Below, in pieces: positions 46,926 through 59,700 of a stretch of DNA of 64,000 bases (position 1 is the stretch's first letter; every line of letters begins with the position of its first letter). Source of the stretch: Isoetes taiwanensis (Eukaryota > Streptophyta > Lycopodiopsida > Isoetales > Isoetaceae). Both the position numbers and the translations under genes were made by a program. The notes under the pieces are model-generated. The model made no database searches. It was not told the origin of the DNA and was given only the letters and a program-made list of their open reading frames with translations. The stretch lies in assembly GCA_021234155.1 (NCBI GenBank), contig JAJEKV010000030.1, positions 16,544,003 through 16,608,002 of the forward strand. The letters are read 5' to 3'.

Positions 46926-47397
46926 CTATACCTACATCCTCAACCGCCGAGCAAGGGAAAAACGAAGAGGATAGAACTCCCTTCCATATAGTGTTGCGTT
47001 CTAAATGAAGAGTAGTTGAAGGAGCAAAGATGATCTTCTAAAGGAAAACGCTATAATTCAGCGTAAAGAAGAAGAGAATGAATCTAACCTTCTCATGCTT
47101 CGAGCCGGAGAGGCAAATCAAAGCAAGGCTGAATAGAAGGTCGGATGATGACATATTCCAACAACTCCGACTGAGGTGGTTGGTGACGACAACGGTAGGC
47201 TGCTAATTCAGCAGTAAGAACACATTGTGCTATTGGGACAGGAGCGGACATGTACAAAAGAGATGGTGGACAGATTGAGGAACGCTTGATAGGGTGATCG
47301 CCGCTTTGGAGGAGAAGAGATGAAGACGAAGACGCAGGACTGAAATGACATTGATGATGAAGATAATGAAGAAGAGCTCGCGACCGAGCAACAATGA
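46926..47397 (+). pseudogene. Unrecognised gene D, block copy 2
   Basis: Colinear with 36267-36734. The start codon position reads ATA instead of ATG, so translation from the same site would be lost unless this is an error. KKKENESNLLMLRAGEANQS (about 47066-47126) is well kept. A broken MYKRDGGQ/ALIG region follows, then DIDDEDNEEELATEQQ (near 47348-47394) and the TGA at 47395. AATAAAAG near 47443 is a possible poly(A) signal. Confidence 0.4.
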
Positions 47398-48718
47398 ATC
47401 GTTGTATTTGTTTTTCAAATGTAACATCTTTCTACAACTTTAATAAAAGTAACCTTTTTATTATCTTATATTATACCGTTATTGTGTAAGGTTGGACCCA
47501 AAATTTAATTTTAACGGCCCAGATTCTAATTTCAAACCAATGGCGATATGATAATGTCACAAAAATTTTGAGTTTTTGGAAACCGTGGATCTACGCCGGT
47601 GAAGCGCCTCGGCCGTGATTCCTCCAGTTGGTATCCACATGCACGCCATGTGGAATCCGCATCATGATCCCAATTACGTAAAAAATCAACCGTAGGTTTT
47701 TGGCTACCGTGGTTGATTTTGCTTCCAAAGAAGTAATGCCTGAGAAGGTTAGGGTCCGAGGATTTCCATGGATGCCCGGCGATCTACCTTCATTGTTAAA
47801 ATGGAAAAATTCTTGATAGAGAATAAGTCACGGATCCTTCAGTCGATGTTAAGCCACTACGCTTCGTGCCTTCTTACTTGAAATGCAAGTTTGAAATATA
47901 CATGCCAGCTTCTATGCCATTGCATGATCTAAGACGTGGTTTGGGAAGTTAAAACCGGCTAGCATTCTCCTAAGGAATGCTTTGAAGGAAGCTTGGTTCA
48001 CTTCATCAAAAGCGCATGCCTCTATAAAAGTACGGATTAGGCAAGGAAGATGGCGAATATGTGGTATATTTGATGCACTTAAAGAGGATTATTCTAGCTA
48101 AGGATTCTTCATCGATGAGATTTCATGGCTTATTACCCCCATTCTCCAAACAACAAGAAGCATTGTACAACTTAACTGCCTATTTATTCTAAATGTGCTT
48201 TAGTTCGAGATGTTTTGAGTTTGCTATTTCTTTACAAGCTATATGAATATGCTTTGTATATGTCCTGACATTTTGAAGGTCATATTCCTTTGGGCTTCCG
48301 TTTAAAGAAGACCCTCTTTCCATAACAAGGTAATTATTATTTCTTTTGCATGTGTTTACAATTAGTTATTTCGGGTTTATGCATGATTATTTTTCTTGCA
48401 AGAAAGAACCCGATATTGTCACTTAATTGTTTTTTTCCTTTCTAGGTCGACCAAACCGTGATGTAATTTTATGTTCAATGCTGTGAGCCCTCTAGGGCTT
48501 TGTTTTGGCCCCATGTATTTTGAGCCACAAATAACGATATCCAAAAGTGCTGAGGTTCCACTTTAGGGCGTGCATTTTCATGAATCTGCGATCGACATAT
48601 GAAGGTGGATCGAAACTTATTCACAACTCGATGTCGCTTCGTGACACTTGGTATCTTACTTTCCCCGAAGTCCGGCACTTCAAATTCTGTCCACTCAATA
48701 CCACAAGATAAAAAGAGA

Positions 48719-48850
48719 ATTGACCAAATTTCTCTTTGTAACTTCCATTATGCACAATTCTCGCCAATTATCATCCGCCAAGAGGAAGATTGACCTGGGC
48801 TTCCCTTTGTAATTTTCATTATGCACAATAACTCGCCATTGTGATCATCT
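48719..48850. repeat. Two-copy direct repeat within the Helitron (~70-bp period)
   Basis: ATTGACC with CCCTTTGTAA.TT.CATTATG and CACAA..CTCGCCA..TATCATC occurs at about 48719 and again at about 48788, with several differences. Confidence 0.7.
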
Positions 48851-49251
48851 CAGAGTTTTCGCAAGGATATTATTCATGCCCGGAATTACCATTATACCCG
48901 GACACATCTTGGGTTTCAATTTCTTCGCGAATGCAAATTTAAATCAGAAGCTCGTAAGTACAATAATACACAACGACGTTGATATCGATTGGTAACAAAA
49001 TTCCCATTTTGATGGAGTAGTGCGTTTGAGTAATCTACTTCTTCTCAAAGACTAACAGAGTTACCGCTTTTATAAACTTTGATGAATACGAGGTTAGCAT
49101 GTTCAGAGAATGCTCTAACAATTGTTTTGAGAATAGAAGCAAGTAGATTATAGTTCGATTTGCACATCTTTTAAGAAAGCACTGCCTCCAATTGTATGGT
49201 ACATGTCCATGCTCAAGTCATAAAAGGTGATCTTATGCAAAGATATGTTAC

Positions 49252-49482
49252 TTGACTCCACATTTTCTTGATTATGATGAATGCGATTTTAAGAAGCCCC
49301 ATTGTATGAGAATCGAAGCCGAGCAGTTGATATGGATAACATGTCCGCTTAAGATAGAAACTTCTATTGATCATGTTGCTTCAAGAATTCATCAAGCTCT
49401 CCTTGCATTGGCAAAGATGAAGACATCAGCTCTTGAGACCAGCTTTTATGGTCTCTTGGGTTCATGGTTGCCTAAACTATAG
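49252..49482 (+). CDS. Unrecognised open frame inside the Helitron
   Basis: A 76-residue frame starts MTPHFLDYDECDFKKPHC and contains a HVASRIHQALLALAKMKTSA helix before LGSWLPKL and a stop. It is the cleanest frame in the element. Helitrons often carry captured host exons, and this could be one. Nothing identifies its source, and the start is simply the first Met. Confidence 0.3.
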   Translation: MTPHFLDYDECDFKKPHCMRIEAEQLIWITCPLKIETSIDHVASRIHQALLALAKMKTSALETSFYGLLGSWLPKL

Positions 49483-50748
49483 TCAACGCCCGGCCTAACA
49501 TTTTAATCGGTCAAATCTCGCTAACATGTATACACACTATACAGATATTCAAATGTTGTGCCCATACATTTCAAAAAGAGACAGAGCCAACGGGTGTAGC
49601 CTTTGATCCCATTTTATTTCCATGTAATCTTTGGTGTTGAATGGATTGTAAATGCACCGTGGAGCATTTACTATGTATGTATTTGACCACATTTAGCAGC
49701 ACAAGTGCACAACAATCCTTGCATCATACTCTTTGATATGATGTTCAAACTTCAAATTGGCACTTTATTGTTCACATCAGACATCCATAAGAAATGTTGT
49801 TCTACCTACATTTCCGCAAAATAGCACACCTTCTAGAGTTTATATCACTTCTTTGAATAATGTCCTTATGTCTTATTCTTTGCTGTGAAGATTAATAAGA
49901 TGTGAAGCTTGGCAACTTATATTTTGGGTTTGTTATTTAACTTCTTCTGCTCTTTAAGGTGGGCATCAAGGTCAAACTTCTACGAGCAATCATTACAATC
50001 CAAAAGCATTCAACAAATTCAATGGCCTCCATCATAATTGTTAACTAAAGCTTTTAAACAAGCAATACCAAGAAACCGACTTCAAAGAAATGGAAAAGAA
50101 AGCAAGCAAAATGAATTTAAATGAAAGGAAATGATGTAAGGGACTAGCCAACAAAACCTCTTTTAAAAGACAAAGAACCAACATAATGTCTATACATTGA
50201 ACACTACTGCTAAATGCACAACCAACCTAGGCACAAGAGAAACCTTTATCTAGGCCAGCCAAATGCATGCAAGATCATCATGTATATTATGGAATAGTCT
50301 TGTTCATTGGTTCCAACTACCTAACAATGTCAACTTTGTTTTCTATATTAAACTAATGCTTTTGAAATTCAAAAGACCTTTTATGCTTAGTACGCCACTA
50401 CAATGTAATAGAATAATATCTACAATAATGTCGCACATGCTGTCATTTCTCAGAATAAATTATGCATTTCATTATACAAAAATCAATACATTCTTCAACA
50501 CAATCAACCAATAGATTCTGAACAAAACCAACCAAATTGGCATCGCACTATGCTAAACAATAAAGCAAAACTCTAAAGTCTTGGATGGAATAACATGGCA
50601 CAAAATCGGCTAATACCAAACATAAAGGGAAGAATAGTGAAAGTTGCACTAGCCGGACAACTCAAGATATTGCCTTATCATTTACAGTTATTAACTTCTA
50701 TGCTCAAAGAACGCTGGGCAATCGCTACTAGTTATCTTTTGTAAAGCT

Positions 50749-50830
50749 TCACACGACGCTAAGCCACATAAATGTAGCAATAGCTTAACCTAATCGCTCG
50801 CTCGTATGATACAATAAGATCACACGACGC
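50749..50830 (+). repeat. Two TCACACGACGC words, block copy 2
   Basis: Exact copies at 50749-50759 and 50820-50830, 71 bp apart. Copy 1 has the first exactly (36822) and a damaged second (TCACACGGG at 36899). Confidence 0.75.
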
Positions 50831-53180
50831 CGGGGCCAGCTTGTGCAAACAAGGTTGCGCAAGTACTTCGCCGTGGTGAATACGCTACTACATTACAAGC
50901 ATAATTTTACCGCATTCTTTGTCTTTAGATCTCCAATCAAGCATGCTAGTGGGGTCCTAGAATTTTGCCAAGCAACTGCTCAAGATTATGCCAATGGTGT
51001 TTACGACTTCCGTTCCCTTGTGCCACCTTCTGTCGATTTAGCCATCGCCTCTTCTATAAAACCACTATGTCATCCGGCCTTAGAGGGTTGGTTCCCACAT
51101 TTCCACCCCTCTTTGAGTGCGTTAATGCATGAAAGGCTATTATTTTAGCTTGTTTATGCGACTCTCCATGCCTTGTGCACCTATTAATCGCTAGGCTTCC
51201 ATACTCCTGTAAACCAAGGTGCATGAGCCCAAAAGATGCAAGTGACTTCACTCTCTCCTAAGCGCCTATGAAAGCTTTAATAAATTTGCTATTCGCTGGT
51301 AACGTAACATTTTCAAGATTCTCTTCTTGTGGAAGTCCATTTCTTCAATGTATGGGAACAATCTTCGCATTAAATGCATCCTATGCTTTTTTTCTCAATG
51401 CCGAATCTAACGCCATCTCTGCGGGCGTCCTCGCCTCGCGATCAACCAGCAATTTTCAAATTCATAGACCTTTTTCTCCCATCCGCTTCCGCTCGTGAGT
51501 CTCTATGATTCTTTATGAAGGCCAGCTTTCACCCTCCACTGATTAATCTTTACGGTGCACACTTGCTCTCCCTACCGCTTCATCGAAGCCTAATCTTACA
51601 TTGCCACCATATGCAAAACTCATTTCCGATAGAACATGTTCAACTCTACTAATTCTCTCTTCTTCTTGTCCGAAATGTTCCACACGACCGCAGCTCAAAA
51701 ATATCACCTTGTCGAGGATTCTCGGCCAAAAGCCGCAAAGTGCGTATATGAACCTTCTAATGGAATGGGGAAATGCCATGGAACTTGGGATCTTCTCCCT
51801 CTATTAGAGCATTTGTTTGGTTAAGGATACATTAAAACAAATTTTCCCAAGATTTGACTTCCTTGCATGATTGCAAGTATTTATTGCCAACTTTTTGTAT
51901 GTTCCTTTGTCCTCCTCCTCGCTTTATGTTGTACATTGCTTTCGCTTTAAATCGACAAGTGAAAATTACTTTTGTAAGACATAGTGATCTACTTGCAATT
52001 TTTCTCCTCAATCTGGCAGATATTAGATCGGATGTCACTTTGATTGAACACCCATTTCAATATCTCGGGTTTCCTTTTCCAACTTTAAAGAGACTCCAAC
52101 CACTGTGTCATCTTCAGATTGACATGAGAACCATTTTTCTAAGATGTTTCTTCTCCTCGTCCGGTCACCTCTATACATCTTTTTATTATTCTTGCTGTTT
52201 TGATTTAGCATGCAATTGCATTCTCACTGCTCTATTCATGATGACAACGAATACCCTCTCATACTTCTCAAACTTGGTCAGCTTCCATTTCATCCAATTT
52301 TATGCAAACTTCAATTTCACCATTAGTTTCTCGCGAATCTAAGTCATAATATTTCGACAAGGAATTGTAAGAGAGTAACTGTGTCAACCTTAAAAGACAC
52401 AAGTGCTCTGTTCATTCCAACTATATCACAACAAGGCTATTCCATCTTTTGCGAAGGCGCAGATTCTCAAAGACATTCAACGCGTGCATCTCTCCTAATA
52501 TGGCATACACCATCTTCTTTGTCCTAGTAAACTTTGTAATTTCTATTGCAATTTGTGGACGGAGCTTAATACTTTTTGTGCCCATTCTTTCAAATTGCGG
52601 AAATGGCTTGAATAGAGAACGGTAACTGCTTCATCGATGCCTACATCATCACAAACAACATTATCCGGGTTTTATTTCTAACTTTGTAGATCTCTCCTAG
52701 TACTCATTTCCAATACCATCTCGAGAGGAGAGTTGTAGGTCAATAAATCAAGGTCCACTCATCTCCCTCGCTTGTCGCTAGGTTCTACCACGTGAACCAA
52801 GATTGCTTCTAGTTTCCGCATCTTAATTGGCCTTTGCTAGTTGTAAACGACCTTGTGGGTTTGACTTCGTCAATGCAATATGATCCAAACTTCGCCTTCT
52901 ATCTGGCCGATAGTGCTTCTTCCTTTCTCGCGAAGCCAAGGGTGTTTTCTTCAAATTTTAACCTACATTTCAGTCAAAGTTTGCTCTTCTCGTGAGCTCT
53001 TGATCTTTTGCAGCCTGCCCTATCACCAATTTGACTTGTCCACTTCGTGATTCTCAAAGAAGTTTCTCCCCTAAGCCAATATTCCTTTCCCCTTCATCAT
53101 GCTGGAGTAATGAAGCGAGAGAAAGAGATGCTTAAGCTATAATTTTCGTGACAATTCCATACCATCTCAAGGAACTGTGA
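50760..53180. other. Duplicated segment of unknown function, block copy 2
   Basis: Counterpart of 36835-39310. The plus frame at 51854-52342 (162 residues) is hydrophobic with repeated FxxxY/F stretches; the minus strand across the same span reads as Lys/Arg-rich segments such as AKAMYNIKRGGGQRN. Since copy 1 keeps neither frame intact, strand and function are undecided. Confidence 0.35.
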
Positions 53181-53189
53181 TCACTATGA

Positions 53190-53764
53190 AGTATGGGATA
53201 GTCGATTGCTCAACGACGCCGCTGACGCCGAAGAACGACGGGTCGCCGCCGAATATCGACGCATATCGTTGCTCAACGACGCATTAACGTTGCTTCGGAC
53301 GCCGCTCAACGACGCTTCGTATTGACGTGGTTCGGATTGCCCGCTATGGCATGGTGGCATCACGCTGGCCGGGTAAGCTGCGGCGGTCGTACACGCGGCA
53401 CAAAACGCCGCTTAATCGCCGCCTCGCGGATCCGACGCGGGTACATCCGGCCATGCGGGTTTGCCGCGACATGCCAGCCGCACGCCACCGGTTCTCATTA
53501 TCGCCGACATGACGCCGCTTGAACGCATTTTACTAAAATCTCGACGCGGACTGGCCGCCTGCGGCTTGTCGATATGCCAGTCGGGTACGCCAAAGTGTCC
53601 CGCGACACGAATTGACGCCAAGTAATGACGCTTTAGAATATCCGACGCGGCGCCAGCTGCCAACAAGGGGTTTACATCGCCCGCTTTACTTATTGTCGTA
53701 CAGAAATTTTCAAGCATCCATCGCCATTTAAAAAGACGCGGCGAAAAACACATCACGCCGCTAT
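53190..53764. other. GC-rich island with GACGC-rich words
   Basis: Composition changes sharply to GC-rich after 53190, and the words CAACGACGC, GACGCCG and TCGACGC recur many times. The longest frame is minus 53412-53756 (114 residues), which I do not recognise. The island separates block copy 2 from the 1.075 kb array. It could be a fragment of foreign or organellar origin, a low-complexity expansion, or sequencing error. No gene is supported. Confidence 0.5.
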
Positions 53765-56700
53765 CGCTTTGAATGCCAAATTACCCTATAATCTGCTTAC
53801 ACTCACATGGTAAAACGCATAATACACTTACTCTTACATCAAGAAGATCTCGGCCAGCCCACCTCCAGCGCCAATTGACTACGAAAGTGTGTCAGCATGA
53901 GATAGTTTGAAGCTTCTTCGAGAAGGGGTGGGCTTCGCCACAAAACTTGGTCCCTAGGGCAATGTCGAATGCTCGGAGTCCATTGGCAGAGACAGATCAC
54001 TCTGCCCGAGAGGGAAGGTTCGTCCGCTGTGGCCTCTGAGAGGAATTTTGGGGCAACCGCTCGGTGGTTTTAGGGTCCGCGTTTCCGCGCTAACACTTCT
54101 ACCTCAAGACATTTGCCGCGAAGGTCCTAGTCAACCGACAAGGATAGAGCTCTCCAAACGTAAACCCTATGAGTTGCCAAATTTGTGCTGTGGTTTGCAT
54201 TTTGGGTGCCGAATGGTCTTTCGCAATTTGGACGGGCCAATCACATGCGCTGAGAACGCTGGGCAAGGGAACCGACGTGAATTTTATTGACTCAGATCTG
54301 TTGTGGCGCTGAAAGTCGCGGGCCGCTTTGCGAGTAAGACATTCGTGAAATTCCACTAATGCATAGTACCTTAATTCTAAATTCTGATTTTGTCGCCTAG
54401 CTTCCCAAGTCATCGCTAAACATACAGCCAACTTTCAAAAAATTTTGATATTTTAGATCAAATAGTTTGCACTAGAACAACCGTACCGTTGTTGGGCGTA
54501 CCGAAATGGCACACTTGCCCAAGTCAAACAAGGCTGTGACTGCGAAGGCCTCCTCATTAGAGGGAGAGTCCAACCTGTGAGGCGAAATTCCCAAAAGCTT
54601 CCCGAGAAGCAGCCTTTTCCCAGCCTCACGGAGGGGTACGCCAGCATCATACTTCCTCGATTCTGCTCCCGATCCGAATCGTTGAATCCTTTGTTCCTTG
54701 AACCTGGTCCGTATGCCCAAAAATCCAACATCCGTCCTCGAGAACATATCAAACCGTAAGCCGCCCTACGGGCGACATTGTAGAAAACCAGTGTTTTGTC
54801 GCTCTTACATTGCGAGGTTCAAATGCCGATCCGACTTACATCGCCCCGAATGCCAAATTACCCTAGGGACCCAAGCATAATTCGGGCCGCTTTGGTAAAA
54901 GAAAGAAACACTTACCTCTACATTGGTAAAAGATTCAAAGCAGCCCACCTCCTAGGCCAATCACTACGAAAGTGTGTTGCACATGAGATAGTTTACGCTT
55001 TCTAGAAGGTGGGCTTCCGCCACAAACTTGGCTATCCCTTAAGGCAATGTCGACGCTCGAAATTCACCATGCAGACAGCATCAATTTTCCGTCGAGAGGG
55101 GAAGGTTCGCCCACGCTGTGGCCTTCGAGAGGAATTTTAAAGCCGCCTCTGCGGTTTTAGGTCCGCGTTCAAGGCCAACAATTTACCTCAAGACGGGCGA
55201 AGTCCCAGTCAAATCTGACAAGGATAGAGCCTCCAAATGTAAACCCTATGAGTTGCCGTAGTTCTGTTGTGGTTTGCGCTTTGGGTGCCGAAGTTTTGGT
55301 CTTTTGCACTTGGGACGCAATATCATTAGCTTGAGAACGCTACAGCGTAATCGACGGAATGGAGTTTGACCAGATTCTCCTTGTGGCGCTAGGTCAAGGG
55401 CCGCTTTTGGCAAAGAGCAAGACATTCAGAAATTCGTAATTTCACTGCATAGTACGGACTTAAATTCTGATTTTGTCGCCTAGCTCTAAGTCATCGCCAA
55501 CATACAACTTTCAAAAATTTGATATGGTTTAGATCAAATACGGTAATCTAGAACGGTCCGCAGCTCGTTGTTAGCGCCGAGCCGCAGCCACTTGCCTGCC
55601 GTTCGGGCGCTTTGACTATGCAAGGCCTCCTCATTAGAGGGAGAGTCCTAACCCTGTGAGGCGAAGCCCCAAAGCTCCCCGAAAGTGCCTTTTCGGCAGC
55701 CACATTCGCCGGAAGCGTGACGCTTAAAGACCACACTGTGATCTCTGGCTCTCGGTGATCCCACCGCTGAACTTTGTTCCAGAACCTGGTCCGAAGGTCC
55801 AAAAATCCAACATCCGGCCCCGAGAACATATCAAATCATTAAGCGCCCCGGGCGCGACAGTAGAAACTAAAGTGTTTTGTCGCTCTGACATTAAGTGAGG
55901 TTCAAATGCCGATCCGGCTCTCGCTTACATCGCCCGTAATGCCAAAATTACCCTAGGGACCAAGCATAATTCCGCCGGGCTTTCGGTAAAAGAAAGAAAC
56001 ACTACGCCTACATTGCAGATTCGCCAGCCCACCTCCGAAGCCAATCGACTACGAAAATACGCGATAGTTTTACGCTTCTTCGAAGGTGGGCCGGCCATCT
56101 TTGGTCCCTAGGGCAATGTCGACGCTCGAGTCCATTGGCAGAGACAGATCATCACTTGCCCGAGGGAATTCGCCCGGCCCTCACGCTGTGGCCTTCGAGA
56201 GGAATTTTAAAAGCCAGTTCGTACTTTAGGTCCGTACTCAAGGCCAAACACCCCCTACCTCAAGACATCTACAAGTAGCGTCCTAGTCAAAATCCTATAA
56301 GGATAGATCAAACGTAAACCCTATAAGCTGCCGTAAAGTTCTGTTGTGGTTTGGCGCTTAGTGCCGAATTCTGGTCTTTTTGCACTCGACGGGCCGCATC
56401 ACATGCATGAGAACGCCAAGCAAGGGGAATCAATTTAATGGAGTTTGACCAGATTCTCCCTGTGGCGCGAAGCCGGCGCCGCTGCGAGTGCGACATTCTT
56501 TGGGCAAATTCAAAATACCTCTATGAAATTTTACTCTAATTGATTTTTGTCACCAAATTTTAAGTCATCGCCAACATACAGCTAACTTTTAAAAATTTCG
56601 ATGGTTTAGATCAAATAGTTTAATTAGAATCCAGTCTCACTGTTGCCGCACTGCCAGTCAAGGCTGACCTTGCAAGGCCTCCTCATTAGAGGGAGAGTCC

Positions 56701-59700
56701 AACCCTGAGGTTGTTCCCCAAAAAGCTTCCCCGAGGCGCTCTTATTTCCTCGCAAATACCGCTTTTTATCGCTTTAAAGACCGCATTCTGATATTCTGCC
56801 TCGTGATCCCATCGTTGAATCCTGTTCCGTGAACTCGTCCGAGAAGGTCCGAACATCCGTCCGAGAAACATGAATGTTCACAAGCCGCCCCGCTGCCATT
56901 GGGAAACCAGTGTTTTGTCGCTCGACATTGCTGAGGTTCAAATGTCGAACCGAATTTCGCTTCAGCATCGTCCGAATGCCAAACCACCTCCTTAGGGACC
57001 AAGCCATACGCTTTGTCGGCAAAAGAGCGCAGGTGTTCGACTACACGAAGATTCGCCAGCCCAATTCTAGCCACCCACCACCAGTGTGTTTTCGCATTGG
57101 CGAGATAGTTTACGCCGGTGAAGGGGTGGGTCAGCCAGCCACAAAAATCCTGTCCTTTGTGGGCAATGTCGACGCTCGAGTCCATTGGCGTAGACATATC
57201 ACTGCCCTTAGTGGGAAGCTGCCCGGCCCCAGTCGCCAGGCCGTGATGCACCTTGCAAGCCGCCTTCCTGGCTTTAGGGTCCGTATTCTGGGCGCCAATT
57301 ACCTCTACCTCAAGACGGCCAGCGTCCCAGTCAACTGACAAGGATAGAGCCTCCCAAAACGCAAAAACCTGAGCTGCCGTGTTCTAAAGGTGGTTTGGCG
57401 CTTTTAAAGCTTGCCTTTGGTCTTTAAGTAATTTTGGGACGTATCGCATCACATGCAGCTTGAGAACGCCGGGCTGTTGAACTCACTTAATGGAGTTTGA
57501 CCTCGTATTCGCTGTAAGGCTAGTCATAATGCTTTTATGAAAGGCAAGACATCGCGAAAATCACCGAATTTTAGGCATGGACTTAAATTCTGATTTTTGT
57601 CACGCAGTTTCCTAAGTCATCGCCAACATACAGCCAACTTTCAAAAATTTTGATATGGGTTTAGGATCAAATAGTTTGACTCAGAATCCACCGCAGCCTC
57701 GCTAAGGCAGCCGAAGCCTGCACACTTGCCTGCCAAACAAGGCTGACCTTGCAAGGCCTCCTCATTAGAGGTAGAGTCCTAACTCGTGAGGGCTAGCCCC
57801 AAAGCCCCTCTCTTGTGCCTTTTCCTCGCAACCGCCCACGGGGCGACGCTTAAAGACTACACTCCCCGGATCTCTGCCTCCTCAGATCCCATCGCTGAAT
57901 CCTTTATGTTCCGGTGAACCTCGTCCGAAGGTCCAAAAATCCAACATCCGGCCCCGAGAATATATCAAACCGCTGCCGCCCCAAGGCGACAAGCAGAAAC
58001 TAAAGATTTTGTCGCTTCTGACATCATGTAGGCTCCGAAATGCCGATCCGACCGCTTTAAATACATCGCCGTCTGCATCGCCAAAATACTCCTAGGGACC
58101 AAGTTACACTGGCCGGGTTTCATAAAAAGCAGTTAAAACACTTACCTACATTGTAAAGATTCACAGCCCACCTCCTAGGCCCATCGACTACGAAAGTGTG
58201 TTGCGACATGAGATAGTTTTACGCTTCTTCGAAGGTGGGTTTCTGGCCACAAAACTGGTCCTTTGTGGGCAATGTCGACGCTCGAGTCCATTGGCGTGAG
58301 ACAGATCACGGTTCCTAGAGGGGAAGTTGCCCGTCCGTGGCCTTCGAGAGGAATTTTGGGGCAAGCCGCCTGCGGTTTTAGGGTCCTGCGCTTCTGCCAA
58401 CACTTCTACCTCAAGATACCTACAAGAAGGGTCCTAGTCAAATCTCGACAAGGATAGAGTTTCTCCAAACGTGAACCCTGCGAGCTGCTGCTCCCAGCAG
58501 GTTTGCGCTTTGGGTGCCGAGTTTGGTCTTTTGCACTGGGACATGGCCGCATCACATGCAGCTTGAGAACGCTGAAGCAAGGAATCGACGAATGGAGTTT
58601 GACCTCAGATTCTCCCCGCTGTGGCAGCTTTAGAAGTCAAGGGCCGCTTATAAAGAGTGCTATTATCAGAATTCGTAATTACCGCATAGTACTAATTTAA
58701 ATTTGATTTTTGTCAGCTAGCTTCCTAAGTCATCGCCAACATATGCCATAACTTTCAAAAATTTTGATATGGTTTAGATCAAATAAGTTTGCACTAGAAT
58801 CCGGCCCCGGGTACTTCACAGCAAGTACCAGTCAAGTACACTTTTGCCCAAGTCAAACAAGGCAAGGACCTTGCAAGGTCATTTCCCATTAGAGGGGAGA
58901 GTCAACCCCTGTGAGGCGAAGCCCAAAAGTTCTCGAGGTACTGCTCGGCAAATAAGCCTCGGCGACGCTAAAGACCACACTTCGATTCGCTTCCTCGTGA
59001 TCCCATCGTTGAATCCTTTTGTTCCGTGAACCCGGTCCGAAGGTCCAAAAAATCCAACATCTTCATCTGAGAACATATTAAACCGCTAAGGCCCTCATGT
59101 GGGCTAATGTTGTAGAAACTAGCAGTTTTGTCGTCGACATTATGAGTCTTAAAATGCCGATCCGGATTACATTGTCCGGAATGCCAAATTACCCTAGGGA
59201 CCAAGTTACACTTTTGGTAAAAGAAAGAAAACACTTACTACATTGTAAGATTCGTGCCAGCCCACCTCCTGTGCCACCGATCACGAAAGTGCATTGCATT
59301 ATTAGTTTACGCTTCTTCGAAGGGTGGGCTTCGCCACAAAATCTTAGGCAATGTTGACGCCTGAGTCCATCAAGTGAGATGATCACTCTGCCTCGAGAGG
59401 GGAAGTTGCCCATTCACGCTGTGGCCTGAGAGGAATTTTGGGGCAAGCCGCCCGGTGGTTTTAGGTCTCAAGTGCTCGGGCGGCCAACACTCTCTACCCT
59501 AAGACGGCCAAGAAGGTCCTAGCCTCAACCGATACGATAGAGGTTCCAAACGTAGAAACCCTTGAAGTGAGTTGCCGTTCTGTGGTTTGTAATTTGGGTG
59601 CCGAAGTTTTGGTCTTTGCACTTGGACGCGTCATCACATGCGCTATAAACGCTGGCAAGTGTGGAACCGACGGAATGGTCAACTGTGATTCTCCCGTTGT

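Larger units (their letters stand above)
47464..50731 (+). mobile_element. Non-autonomous Helitron (3268 bp)
   Basis: It begins TCTTATATTATACC and ends GGGCAATCGCTACTAG, fitting the 5' TC and 3' CTAG rules for plant Helitrons. It sits between A and T (TTA before, TTATC after) with no target-site duplication. The other block copy has the exact uninterrupted site at 36790-36815, which fixes both ends. A degenerate GC-rich hairpin could form in AACGCTGGGCAATCGC near the 3' end. No replication-initiator or helicase sequence is inside, so it depends on an autonomous partner. The open frame at 49252-49482 may be a captured gene fragment. Confidence 0.82.
41340..53180 (+). repeat. Segmental duplication, block copy 2 (contains a Helitron)
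   Basis: Direct copy of 30480-39310. The offset is about 10.7 kb up to 47463 and about 13.9 kb after 50732, the difference being the 3268-bp Helitron. Excluding the Helitron it is about 8.6 kb. It differs from copy 1 mostly by short indels. Confidence 0.9.

Noticed and set aside
47461-50738. Reading the insertion as a transposon with a TTATCTT target duplication
   Set aside because: TTATCTT does occur on both sides, but the copy 1 empty site, the TC/CTAG ends and the A/T junction fit a Helitron better; in the other reading the element would end CGCTACTAG without inverted termini.
51854-52342. 162-residue hydrophobic plus frame as a membrane protein
   Set aside because: The same frame is not kept in block copy 1 (about 37.96-38.44 kb), and the T-rich composition explains the Phe/Leu content.
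53412-53756. 114-residue minus frame that might be bacterial
   Set aside because: GC-rich composition alone gives long frames; no recognised motif, no ribosome-binding site, and the surroundings are plant repeats.
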